From NCBI GenBank assembly GCA_018066865.1, contig JAGPVT010000102.1, positions 1 through 64,000 on the forward strand: a DNA stretch of 64,000 bases, written 5' to 3'. Below are positions 10,314-18,795 of the stretch, one piece after another. How positions within the stretch are numbered: position 1 is the stretch's first letter; every line of letters starts with the position of its first letter. This DNA comes from Marinobacter sp. (GTDB lineage Bacteria > Pseudomonadota > Gammaproteobacteria > Pseudomonadales > Oleiphilaceae). The notes beneath the pieces are model-generated. The model had not been told where the DNA came from. It did no database searches and worked only from the letters and a program-made list of their open reading frames with translations. The translations under genes and the position numbers were made by a program.

Positions 10314-10346
10314 GCAATAAGATACATAACGTATGAATCTTATTGC
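10314..10346. promoter_or_regulatory. 33-nt imperfect inverted repeat, candidate operator (NsrR/Rrf2-like spacing)
   Basis: GCAATAAGAT-A-CATA-ACG-TATG-A-ATCTTATTGC, 14 of 15 arm positions pair, in divergent intergenic region. Confidence 0.5.
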
Positions 10347-10353
10347 CACCAAA

Positions 10354-10367
10354 AAGAGATATCTCTT
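10354..10367 (+). promoter_or_regulatory. Perfect 14-nt palindrome immediately before the CCGGCS peptide start codon
   Basis: AAGAGATATCTCTT directly followed by ATG at 10368. Confidence 0.4.
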
Positions 10368-10544
10368 ATGACACAGTTATTTAAAGAAGTGACCAGCCCC
10401 AAAACCAGCGATAGAACGGAGACTGAAGAACTCAAAGACGAGACCGCTGAGCAAGCCGTCAAAGCGTCCGAAAGCACCGACAAAGAAACTGTAAAGAAGG
10501 GTAAACACGGAGATCCAGGCGTTTGCTGCGGTGGCTGCTCTTAA
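10368..10544 (+). CDS. 58-aa small protein ending in CCGGCS (CCGSCS-motif-like; possible metal-binding or RiPP-type peptide)
   Basis: My translation: MTQLFKEVTSPKTSDRTETEELKDETAEQAVKASESTDKETVKKGKHGDPGVCCGGCS*; absent from ORF track because <60 aa. Confidence 0.75.
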   Translation: MTQLFKEVTSPKTSDRTETEELKDETAEQAVKASESTDKETVKKGKHGDPGVCCGGCS

Positions 10545-10633
10545 CGGCGGCCCGAATGATAAATATCGCCAGTGACGCTTCCACTGCACATTCTGTACTT
10601 CGGAAACGCCGCTGGCTATTTAATCAGGGGTGA

Positions 10634-11146
10634 TCAATGATCCATCTTGTGCCCGGAATGATCCATTTCCTGCTCTTTCATATCAGCGTCCAAGGACTGT
10701 ACGCTCAACTCGACTTCAACAGCCTCCGCACCTTCAAATTCCAGAACCAGGGGAATCGTCTCGCCTTCTTTAAGCGGCTCCGTGAGCTTTTCAAGCATTA
10801 AATGATAGCTCAGAGGTTTGAGCTCCACCGCCTCTCCGGCCGATATTGCCAACCCGTCCTTAAGCGGCTCCATGCGCATAACACCGTCTTTCATTAGCGT
10901 TTTATGCATTGAAACATGATCCGCTCTGGGCGTACTTGCGCTGATCAAAGTGACATCCCTGTCGCTGTGATTCCTGATAACCAGATAACCTACACCCATA
11001 GGAGTGCCTGGCGGCGTCGGCCGGCTCCACGGATGCTCAATAGCAACGCTGCCGTGAGCGTGCTCACTGGCCGTCACAGCCGTGGCAAGGAACGATGTGA
11101 CCAGCAGTGCGTTACTGACCAACAGAAGTGTGATTAGTTTTTTCAT
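10634..11146 (-). CDS. Copper chaperone PCu(A)C family periplasmic protein
   Basis: Signal peptide; WSRPTPPGTPMGVGYLVIRNHSDRDVTLISASTPRADHVSMHKT...MRMEPL; His/Met-rich tail DHSGHKMDH. Confidence 0.9.
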   Translation of the reverse strand: MKKLITLLLVSNALLVTSFLATAVTASEHAHGSVAIEHPWSRPTPPGTPMGVGYLVIRNHSDRDVTLISASTPRADHVSMHKTLMKDGVMRMEPLKDGLAISAGEAVELKPLSYHLMLEKLTEPLKEGETIPLVLEFEGAEAVEVELSVQSLDADMKEQEMDHSGHKMDH

Positions 11147-11299
11147 GAGATCTCGTGTCGTTACTGTGGAGCTGACAATGATTAATGTCAGACTTGAAGG
11201 TTTTAATGCCCACAGTGTTGCGTTCAGATCAGGTCAGCGCAAGCGAAGGGCTGCGTCAAAAGGTCGCAGCGAGCCAGTCAGAGTTCGACATTGCGGGCC

Positions 11300-11638
11300 T
11301 CAGGCCTTTTTAACAAACTCGGATTTAAGCTTCATGGCACCAATGCCATCAATCTTGCAATCAATATCGTGATCGCCGTCTACCAGACGAATACCCTTCA
11401 CCTTGGTACCCACTTTTACAACCGAACTTGAACCCTTGACCTTTAGATCCTTGATGACAGTAACGGTATCGCCATCCTGAAGCTCGTTACCGTTGGCATC
11501 ACGCACCACTTTACTCGCTGCTGCCGCAGCCGCCTCTGCTTCTGTCCATTCATAGGCGCACTCAGGGCAGACAAGCTGAACTCCATCTTCATAGGTATAT
11601 TCAGAAGCACACCGGGGGCAAGGTGGAAGTTGAGACAT
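11300..11638 (-). CDS. yjdM: Zinc ribbon domain protein YjdM (PhnA family)
   Basis: [31 protein letters not shown]...[27 protein letters not shown]. Confidence 0.9.
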   Translation of the reverse strand: MSQLPPCPRCASEYTYEDGVQLVCPECAYEWTEAEAAAAAASKVVRDANGNELQDGDTVTVIKDLKVKGSSSVVKVGTKVKGIRLVDGDHDIDCKIDGIGAMKLKSEFVKKA

Positions 11639-11849
11639 TGAAGTTTCCTGGTAGTTGAATTTACACAGGATTATACCACCAACACCCCGGCAAATCCGGC
11701 AGCGGCTGCTGAGCCAAGGAGCTTCCCGCGGGGGAAAACCGCCTGCCGCTACCAAAACCTATTAACGTATACGCCAAGGTTGACTACCAGGCTCGCAGCA
11801 ACAACAGGTAAACTCCATCACCAGAACCAAGCTGCATAAGGAATCTCAC

Positions 11850-12311
11850 ATGCCAATCTGGGTCGACGCCGACGCCTGCCCTGTACCCATCCGGGAAATT
11901 CTCTGCCGTGCAGCCACTCGCTGGCAAGTTCAGACGACCTTCATTGCAAACCATGTGATCAAGCTGCCGCCCAGCCCTTATATTAAAGCAAGACAGGTTA
12001 TGCAGGGTTTCGATGTGGCGGATAATGAGATCATGGATCAGCTCAGCGCTGGTGATCTCGTGATCACCCAGGACATCCCGTTAGCGGCCGAAGCCATTGA
12101 GAAAGGTGCCGATGTGTTTAATCCGCGGGGCCAGGCTTTCACCAAGGAAAACATCCGCCAGCGCCTCGCCATGAGGAACTTTATGGAGGAGATGCGTAAC
12201 GCCGGGCAAGTTACCGGTGGCCAGGCCCCATTCAGCCAAACCGACAAAAAAGAATTCGCTGACAAACTGGACCGGTGGTTACAGCGCAACCGCAAGCCCG
12301 GCAACCACTAG
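11850..12311 (+). CDS. YaiI/YqxD family protein (DUF188)
   Basis: MPIWVDADACPVPIREILCRAATR...DLVITQDIPLAAEAIEKGADVFNPRG. Confidence 0.92.
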   Translation: MPIWVDADACPVPIREILCRAATRWQVQTTFIANHVIKLPPSPYIKARQVMQGFDVADNEIMDQLSAGDLVITQDIPLAAEAIEKGADVFNPRGQAFTKENIRQRLAMRNFMEEMRNAGQVTGGQAPFSQTDKKEFADKLDRWLQRNRKPGNH

Positions 12312-12377
12312 CGCAACAAAAAGACCGGCCCCAGCCGCAATCTTCAGCCCTTCCATCATTTCCTGTTCTGCCGTCAT
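12279..12377 (-). CDS. Candidate 32-aa single-TM membrane peptide
   Basis: My translation: MTAEQEMMEGLKIAAGAGLFVALVVAGLAVAL*; GGGAG SD-like sequence upstream (AGGGAGATACAGCC-ATG). Confidence 0.4.
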   Translation of the reverse strand: MTAEQEMMEGLKIAAGAGLFVALVVAGLAVAL

Positions 12378-12459
12378 GGCTGTATCTCCCTGAGCTTATC
12401 GTGTAAACAGATCGTATGAAGAACGCCTGTGCTGATCTGGGCAGGCACACAAATATATT

Positions 12460-12478
12460 AATGATATTGATTGTCATT
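12460..12478. promoter_or_regulatory. Fur-box-like sequence
   Basis: AATGATATTGATTGTCATT, 13/16 by eye to AATGATAATCATTATC core of the E. coli Fur consensus. Confidence 0.45.
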
Positions 12479-12500
12479 TGCAATAATTGAAGGAGGAGAC

Positions 12501-13625
12501 ATGCGCCTAATTCAACTCCTGATCGCACTCAGTGGCTTGCTTCTTCTGGGGCTCCCCTTCGTTGCAGCAAGCCAGACCTTCACCTCTGAAGATGCGCAAT
12601 TCAGGCTGGAAACTGTTGCTGACGGGCTCGAACACCCTTGGGGTTTGGCCTTTCTCCCCGATGGCTCCATGCTCGTTACGGAGAGAGCTGGCAGGCTACG
12701 CGTCATCCAGAATGGAAAGCTGTTACCGCAAGCTGTTCGGGGGCTCCCAGCGCCTGCCGTATCAGGCCAGGGCGGACTGTTCGATATCATCCTGCATCCG
12801 GATTTTAAAGAGAACAAGACGTTATTCCTCAGCTACGCACACCGATCGAACAGAGGAATGACAACGCGGGTAGCCCGCGCGCTATTTGAAGAACGAGCGC
12901 TAAAAAGCGTAACCGTTATCTTCGAAGCGCTCCCGCGTTCCAACACCTCGCGCCACTTCGGTGGGCGAATGGCATTTGACGCATCCGGTTATCTTTATAT
13001 TTCCGTTGGTGACCGTGGCGAAATGGACCGGGCTCAGGATACCCGGGACGATGCTGGCGGTGTCCACCGCATTACGGTAAATGGCGAGCCGGCACCGGGC
13101 AACCCGGGGCTTGATGACCCGAACATTAACAACACCTTTTTTACTTGGGGAAACCGTAATATTCAGGGTATGACCGTTCACCCCGAAACCGGTGATATCT
13201 GGACTCACGAGCACGGCCCGCGCGGCGGCGACGAAATAAACATCCTCAACGCCGGCACAAATTACGGGTGGCCCGAAATAACCTATGGCATTGGCTACTC
13301 GGGGCTTCCAATCACTCTGGACACCAAAAGGGAAGGCATGGCTCAGCCTCTGCACTACTGGGACCCGTCCATTGCGCCCTCAGGCATGGCGTTTTACACC
13401 GGCGCCGAATTTCCCAAGTGGCAAGGCAGTTTGTTCGTAGGCGCTCTCAAATTGCGCAAGCTGGTTCGGCTGGAAATCGAAAACGGCAAGGTCGTCAGCG
13501 AGGAGGATTTACTCACTTCGCTGAAAGAACGAATCCGCGACGTTCGAACAGGGCCGGATGGCACACTGTGGTTATTAACAGATTCACCGCAGGGGAAAGT
13601 GTATCGGGTCGTGCCGGCTCAATGA
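12501..13625 (+). CDS. PQQ-dependent sugar dehydrogenase family (YliI/Asd-like), secreted
   Basis: Signal peptide; LEHPWGLAFLPDGSMLVTERAGRLR, HEHGPRGGDEINI, NYGWPEITYG. Confidence 0.9.
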   Translation: MRLIQLLIALSGLLLLGLPFVAASQTFTSEDAQFRLETVADGLEHPWGLAFLPDGSMLVTERAGRLRVIQNGKLLPQAVRGLPAPAVSGQGGLFDIILHPDFKENKTLFLSYAHRSNRGMTTRVARALFEERALKSVTVIFEALPRSNTSRHFGGRMAFDASGYLYISVGDRGEMDRAQDTRDDAGGVHRITVNGEPAPGNPGLDDPNINNTFFTWGNRNIQGMTVHPETGDIWTHEHGPRGGDEINILNAGTNYGWPEITYGIGYSGLPITLDTKREGMAQPLHYWDPSIAPSGMAFYTGAEFPKWQGSLFVGALKLRKLVRLEIENGKVVSEEDLLTSLKERIRDVRTGPDGTLWLLTDSPQGKVYRVVPAQ

Positions 13626-14032
13626 GGATCGCCGGTACGTTCGGTCTTTTCGTATTGGGGCAATGCGTCAGTAATTTCAAACCAGTCCGACTTTGAACCC
13701 GTGTATACGTGTTGCGCCGGTCCCTTTTCCAAGGGCTCGTTAATCACGCCCACCCGCAGCCGGAGAATGCCAGGGATCGCATCCACACGGCTGTACAAAT
13801 GGCTACCACAACGGCTGCAGAAGGCCCGATACTTACCCGGGCGCGATTCGTATTCAGTCAACTGCTCCTGCCCGGATAAAAACCGGAAGCGCACTTTCTG
13901 CACCGGTGAGCTGGCAGAGAATGCGCTGCCGTGTGCACGCCGGCACTGGCTGCAATGGCAAAGGGAAAGCGGGCCCAGAGGGCCCTCATATTCAAACGTA
14001 ATATCACCACACAGACACTGGCCGGTATACAT
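13619..14032 (-). CDS. GFA family (glutathione-dependent formaldehyde-activating-like) zinc protein
   Basis: GQCLCGDITFEYEGPLGPLSLCHCSQCRRAHGSAF, FCSRCGSHLYS. Confidence 0.9.
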   Translation of the reverse strand: MYTGQCLCGDITFEYEGPLGPLSLCHCSQCRRAHGSAFSASSPVQKVRFRFLSGQEQLTEYESRPGKYRAFCSRCGSHLYSRVDAIPGILRLRVGVINEPLEKGPAQHVYTGSKSDWFEITDALPQYEKTERTGDPH

Positions 14033-14134
14033 AGACTTCCTGCTGATCGTTTCCCGGGGGCTTAAAAAGCTTTTTCAATAGCCGTTCATGATACCTGCCG
14101 CAGTGCCCGTGAAACAGCGAGATCGCCGATTGTT

Positions 14135-14902
14135 TTAACCATACTGCGCGTTCAGATAATCCAGTATGCGAGCAGACTCGAATAGCCCCTCGCCGGTATT
14201 CGGATCTTCAAGATAAGGCACCTGAACCCTGCCGTGCGCCTTGAAGAACGTATCGCGCTTTCCTCCGGGTGCCGGCCTGTATGGACCTGGCTTGATACGT
14301 TGCTTCGCAGGGCCGATTTCAGTCCAATGCTCCTTACCCAGATTATGCAGGGTGTAAGGGATCTCCAGCTCACACAGTCTCTCTCGTACCAACCGGGAGA
14401 AGGGACTGCCCTCAAAGCTCCATAGATGCAGCGGCTGCTCCGGCTGCTTTCCGGAATCGGCCCGCAGCCCCCTCATGGCGCTCGCAACGGAAGCGAACGA
14501 ACCCATAACCGGTTGCCACAACCGCTCACGGTAGTAGCCAGGCACCGGCTGCCCTGCATATTGCAGGAACAGGTACTTGATGATTGCTTCCGACCCATAC
14601 ATCACGGTGTCAGTGTTCTGGTCGACCAGTAAAGGGAACTGCTGCTTGCCGCCTGTCGTCTCTGCCCGTTTCCGGAACACTCGGCCACCCTTGGGACAGG
14701 GCCGGATCTGCACATCGAGATTCAGTGCGGTCAGCGCCTCGCGAACTCGCCGGCAATATGGGCAGCCTTCCATGTCATACAGCACAAGGGGCTTTTCCGG
14801 TTGCGGCACGTCGCTTACCACAAGACATCCACGCCAGGCGGTTAACGACGAGGTTGCAACGGAACCCAGCACGTTCGCGTGGTGAGCGAGTCTGTTAAAC
14901 AT
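14135..14902 (-). CDS. Glutathione S-transferase-like protein with tandem N-terminal thioredoxin/glutaredoxin-like domains
   Basis: LYDMEGCPYCRRVREAL and second LWSFEGSPFSRLVRERL; GGAGG upstream of ATG 14902. Confidence 0.8.
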   Translation of the reverse strand: MFNRLAHHANVLGSVATSSLTAWRGCLVVSDVPQPEKPLVLYDMEGCPYCRRVREALTALNLDVQIRPCPKGGRVFRKRAETTGGKQQFPLLVDQNTDTVMYGSEAIIKYLFLQYAGQPVPGYYRERLWQPVMGSFASVASAMRGLRADSGKQPEQPLHLWSFEGSPFSRLVRERLCELEIPYTLHNLGKEHWTEIGPAKQRIKPGPYRPAPGGKRDTFFKAHGRVQVPYLEDPNTGEGLFESARILDYLNAQYG

Positions 14903-15189
14903 AATCAAATCCTCCATTGATAACCCAACCATTATCACCAAATAAAACGACTTTTCATTGGCCCGGAATAACCGTGAAGGCTGGCAGCAGTGTATCCGTC
15001 CGTATCCTGTTGATACCTGCCTCGCCGCTTCGAGAATGCGGACTTACAGTCAGTCACGAAACTCCATTACAAACAAGCGGTCTACTGGCATTTTTTAACG
15101 TCATGTAGAGGTTTTCTGCATAGTACAACCCGCAATGATGGGCTATTGTTGGTATAGAGAGTTTTTTCACAGTTCATCAAACAGCCATC

Positions 15190-16773
15190 ATGGTGATTAC
15201 GGGTATGCCGCATCCAAATCGCGCAGAAAAAGTCAGCCTCCGTCGCAGGCATCCAGCGCTGGCTTTTTCCGTTGCGCTTGCCATGGCTCCTGCTCTGGCG
15301 AACCTGCCATCCGCACTGGCTGCTGATGGTGACGGCGCGGGCTACAGCGGTAACCGCCTCTGGGCCAGCCAGATGCGGGACTACGCGACAGAATCCCTTA
15401 ACAGCGAAGAAGCTCTGAGTATGGCCGCTGTGCCCCTGAACGGTCCGGGGCTTGATCAAAACATCAATGCCGATGTGCCGATGAGCCCCGGCTCCATCAT
15501 GAAAGTGATCACCACCTACGCTGCTCTGGAAATTCTTGGCCCTACCCATCACTGGGACACAGATTTTCTGACAGACGGGCAAATGCTTGGAGACACCCTC
15601 AAAGGCGATCTCTACGTGCGTTTTGGTGGTGATCCGAAACTCACCTACGAACGGCTCTGGACAACCCTTAGGGAACTCCGCGATATGGGAATTACCCGTA
15701 TTGATGGCGATCTGGTGCTGGATGGCAGCTATTTTGAAATTGACGGCGGGTTCCCTGCGTTTGAAGACAATGGCGACAACCCACACGCGCCGTTTCTGGT
15801 TGAGCCGTCTGCCTACCTGACCAACCTCAATCTCATGCACTTCCAGGTGCGTGCCGACGAACGTGGCACCCAGGCCTGGAGCACACCCGCTCTCGGCGAG
15901 ATCGTTATCGACAACCGTGTAACCGCGGTGGCCGACGGCACCTGCCCGTCGCGCGGCAGTTTTGATTGGGAGCCGGTGTTTCAGAAAGGTGGAAGAATCA
16001 CCGTGCGGGTAACTGGCGAACTGCCGCAAGGCTGTCGCACCACAACCTACCTCTCCCTGTTGCCCCACGAACAATACAGTGCCTCCATGATCCGCTCCTT
16101 GCTTGGAGAGATGGGCATCATCGTATCCGGTGGAAACCTGAACGGATCAACTCCGGAAGATGCCCGACTGGTTATGAAAACCACATCGCCAGATCTGGTC
16201 ACCATGGTGCGGGACATCAACAAGTGGAGTAGCAACGTGATGGCCAGGCAACTGTTGCTGACCATTGGCGCGCAAAACCGCCTGGATAACGAAAAAGACG
16301 ACCGGGTCGCCGGTATCCGCGTTATTTATGAGTGGCTGGAGCGCAAAGGCGTTGACACCTCTGGGATGGTCATCGATAACGGAGCAGGCCTGACCCGCCA
16401 CGGCAAGATCACCGCCCGGCAAGGTACGAAAATTCTGCAACACGCCTGGAACAGCCCCTACGCCTCAGACCTTATGGCCTCCATGCCGATTATCGCTATG
16501 GACGGAACCATGGCTCGTCGTCTGCGCAATACAGGTATGGATGGCGAAGGCCGCATTAAAACCGGTTACCTGGAAAACGTGCGGTCTATTGCTGGCTTCA
16601 CGCGGGATGAGAACAACACGACCTGGGCTGTAGTAGGGATGGTGAATAACGATCCTGCCTGGAATGGTCAGGCTGTGCTGGACCGGATTTTGTATTCTCT
16701 GCATTTCCGGCCGCCGACCGGCACGGCGCTTTCTCGGGTAAATGCAGGTCAACCGCATACTTCCGTTCAATAA
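15190..16773 (+). CDS. dacB: D-alanyl-D-alanine carboxypeptidase/endopeptidase (PBP4/DacB family)
   Basis: SPGSIMK (SxxK), SSN, KTG motifs. Confidence 0.9.
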   Translation: MVITGMPHPNRAEKVSLRRRHPALAFSVALAMAPALANLPSALAADGDGAGYSGNRLWASQMRDYATESLNSEEALSMAAVPLNGPGLDQNINADVPMSPGSIMKVITTYAALEILGPTHHWDTDFLTDGQMLGDTLKGDLYVRFGGDPKLTYERLWTTLRELRDMGITRIDGDLVLDGSYFEIDGGFPAFEDNGDNPHAPFLVEPSAYLTNLNLMHFQVRADERGTQAWSTPALGEIVIDNRVTAVADGTCPSRGSFDWEPVFQKGGRITVRVTGELPQGCRTTTYLSLLPHEQYSASMIRSLLGEMGIIVSGGNLNGSTPEDARLVMKTTSPDLVTMVRDINKWSSNVMARQLLLTIGAQNRLDNEKDDRVAGIRVIYEWLERKGVDTSGMVIDNGAGLTRHGKITARQGTKILQHAWNSPYASDLMASMPIIAMDGTMARRLRNTGMDGEGRIKTGYLENVRSIAGFTRDENNTTWAVVGMVNNDPAWNGQAVLDRILYSLHFRPPTGTALSRVNAGQPHTSVQ

Positions 16774-16774
16774 A

Positions 16775-16798
16775 AAAGCCCCGGAAGTCCGGGGCTTT
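16775..16798. terminator. Intrinsic terminator after dacB
   Basis: AAAGCCCCGG-AAGT-CCGGGGCTTT. Confidence 0.85.
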
Positions 16799-17011
16799 GA
16801 CGTTCAACTCCGATCTGGATTTTTCAGAGCGGGCCTAAAACAAAATCATCCATTGGAGTCACCGTAGCGACATTAGTTGCAGCCGAGGTATGATCAGGAT
16901 CTTCATTGAGGTAAATGTCCACGTTGAGCATGGGAGATGACGAGTTGTGTGCGGCCCGTGAATTTCCGAATACTGTGTTGTCGATCGCCCCGACCAAAAT
17001 GATCAGCACCA

Positions 17012-17328
17012 GCGGAAAAGCAGCAGCTGGAAGTTGATATTGAAAATCTGAAGCAATGGCACTGTCTTCAGGTAACCCAGGCCCAACTGAAGTCAAAAGC
17101 CTTCAAAACCAGCTGATGACGTTCTTCCCGCCGCTGCTTCGTCAAATAACGCCCACCGCTATCAATCTGCTCTCCAGCCTCAGTGATGAGCAGGCGAGGG
17201 AGCTGGCTGACAATATGGCCAATAAGCACCGGGAGCTCGAAGCGGAATCTCTGGTCGGCAGGCACCAAAGTACCATCAACGACTGGTCAGAAAATCGCGT
17301 CGCAAGCTTACGAGTAGCTAAATCGTAA
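17012..17328 (+). pseudogene. Decayed DUF6279-like lipoprotein gene
   Basis: Frame A (17012 on): EKQQLEVDIENLKQWHC; frame B (17056 on): QLMTFFPPLLRQITPTAINLLSSLSDEQARELADNMANKHRELEAES; both pieces resemble DUF6279 proteins but lie in different frames with no signal peptide. Confidence 0.5.
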
Positions 17329-18088
17329 GATAGCCGCCGTCGGCATTGATGCAGGCGCCCGTGGTGTAGCTTGAAGCATTCGATGCCAGATACAGCACAG
17401 TGCCCGCCATCTCGCCGGGATCGGCAACCCGCTTCATGGGAATGTGTGCCATAGCCTGCTTCTTAATGGCTTCATTAGAGGTCAAAGCGCTGGCAAACTT
17501 GGTATCCGTCAACCCCGGTAACAGAGCGTTCACGCGAATATTCTGCTGGCCCAGTTCCATGGCGAAGGATTTGGTCATGGAGATAACAGCAGCTTTGGTC
17601 ACAGAGTATATTCCCTGGTAATGGCCCGGATTCACACCGTTTACAGACGCCACGTTAACAATCGAACCACCGCCGTTTTTCTTCATCATCTGCGCACCAC
17701 GGGCACACATGAAGAAGTAACCGCGAATGTTGACGTCGACTGTTTTATGGAAAGCACCAAGATCTGTGTCTTCAATCGGGCCAAAATACGGGTTAGCTGC
17801 GGCGTTATTGACCAGAATATCCAGCTTGCCGTGTTGTTTTTCAATATAGGCCCAGATGGCTTCAATCTGGTCCATCTCGCCGATGTGGCACGCATAGGCC
17901 TCGGCGCTGCCTCCAGACTCACGGATGCTGCTGGCTACGGCTTCACAACCGTCAATCTTGCGGCTGGTAACAATCACGTGAGCTCCATAGTCCGCGAGAG
18001 TGCGGGCAATGCTTTCGCCAATGCCACGGCTGGCACCAGTAATCAGAGCGATTTTGCCGGTCAGATCAAACAGGTCTTTCTTGCTCAT
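17318..18088 (-). CDS. SDR family oxidoreductase
   Basis: TGASRGIGESIA, NNAA, YSVTKAA, C-terminal YTTGACINADGGYLTI. Confidence 0.9.
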   Translation of the reverse strand: MSKKDLFDLTGKIALITGASRGIGESIARTLADYGAHVIVTSRKIDGCEAVASSIRESGGSAEAYACHIGEMDQIEAIWAYIEKQHGKLDILVNNAAANPYFGPIEDTDLGAFHKTVDVNIRGYFFMCARGAQMMKKNGGGSIVNVASVNGVNPGHYQGIYSVTKAAVISMTKSFAMELGQQNIRVNALLPGLTDTKFASALTSNEAIKKQAMAHIPMKRVADPGEMAGTVLYLASNASSYTTGACINADGGYLTI

Positions 18089-18105
18089 TCATTCACCTCA
18101 ATGTG

Positions 18106-18795
18106 TTATCGGAACGTCACCAGGGCGGGGTCTTCCGCTTCCAGGTGGCTGTAATTATTGAAAACAGACAGGCTGCGGCGGCCAGCGGAGTAGAGAACCC
18201 GGGTAACGCTGGTATTGGCGATCACTTCATTTAACGCCAATGCTCTTTGATCTTCCAGGCCCAGAAGGTACTGGCACATCACCGCAATGGGGCCTCCAGA
18301 TGTGGACACCAGAACATCCCCACCGTCTGCGAACTCAATCATTTCATCAAAGGCTGCAAGCACCCGGTTTTTGAAATCCGTCCAGGTCTCGTCGTACTCC
18401 GCGTCATAATCTCCGGACGCCCACCTGCGCAACGCCTTCACAAAAGTCTGCTGAAAGGCTGCTGCGGGTTTCGGGAAAGCAGCAAGATCTCTTGCCATAA
18501 CCTGCCGATCACTCCATTCGGGCCGGTAGCGGTTAACAACAGAGACGTGATCGAACTCGTTAAAGCCGGTAGTCACCTGCATACCCGGCAACTTAGCACC
18601 GTACCCGGTCGCGATGGCTTCAACGGTCTCTCGATGGCGTTGCAAGTCGCCGCCAAAAATCGCAGCTGGCGCTATCTTGCCGACCATCCAACGGCCCAGA
18701 ACCCTGCCCTGCTCCCAACCTCTGGGCGAAAGCTGATCGTAGTTTTCCTTGCCAAAACTGGCCTGGCCGTGGCGCAAAAGGTACACCGTAGCCAT
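18106..18795 (-). CDS. Histidine phosphatase family protein
   Basis: YLLRHGQASFG RHG motif; VSTSGGPIAVMCQ. Confidence 0.9.
   Translation of the reverse strand: MATVYLLRHGQASFGKENYDQLSPRGWEQGRVLGRWMVGKIAPAAIFGGDLQRHRETVEAIATGYGAKLPGMQVTTGFNEFDHVSVVNRYRPEWSDRQVMARDLAAFPKPAAAFQQTFVKALRRWASGDYDAEYDETWTDFKNRVLAAFDEMIEFADGGDVLVSTSGGPIAVMCQYLLGLEDQRALALNEVIANTSVTRVLYSAGRRSLSVFNNYSHLEAEDPALVTFR

Noticed and set aside
10377-10589. 70-aa minus-strand ORF over the CCGGCS gene
   Set aside because: Opposite strand encodes a motif-bearing peptide; this ORF lacks family features or RBS
11294-11313. GGCCTCAGGCCTTTTT hairpin at yjdM 3' end as a plus-strand terminator
   Set aside because: Short stem overlapping the yjdM stop codon; no plus-strand gene that needs it
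14942-15189. Intergenic gap before dacB as a possible sRNA or small gene
   Set aside because: No SD-led ORF or clear hairpin/T-run; could be just promoter sequence
15082-16074. 330-aa minus-strand ORF opposite dacB
   Set aside because: Antisense shadow of a gene with clear SxxK/SxN/KTG motifs; translation has no recognisable domain
16824-17096. 90-aa minus-strand ORF MTSVGPGLPEDS...MDDFVLGPL
   Set aside because: Overlaps the DUF6279-like remnant on the opposite strand; no recognisable family and no convincing start; probably not coding
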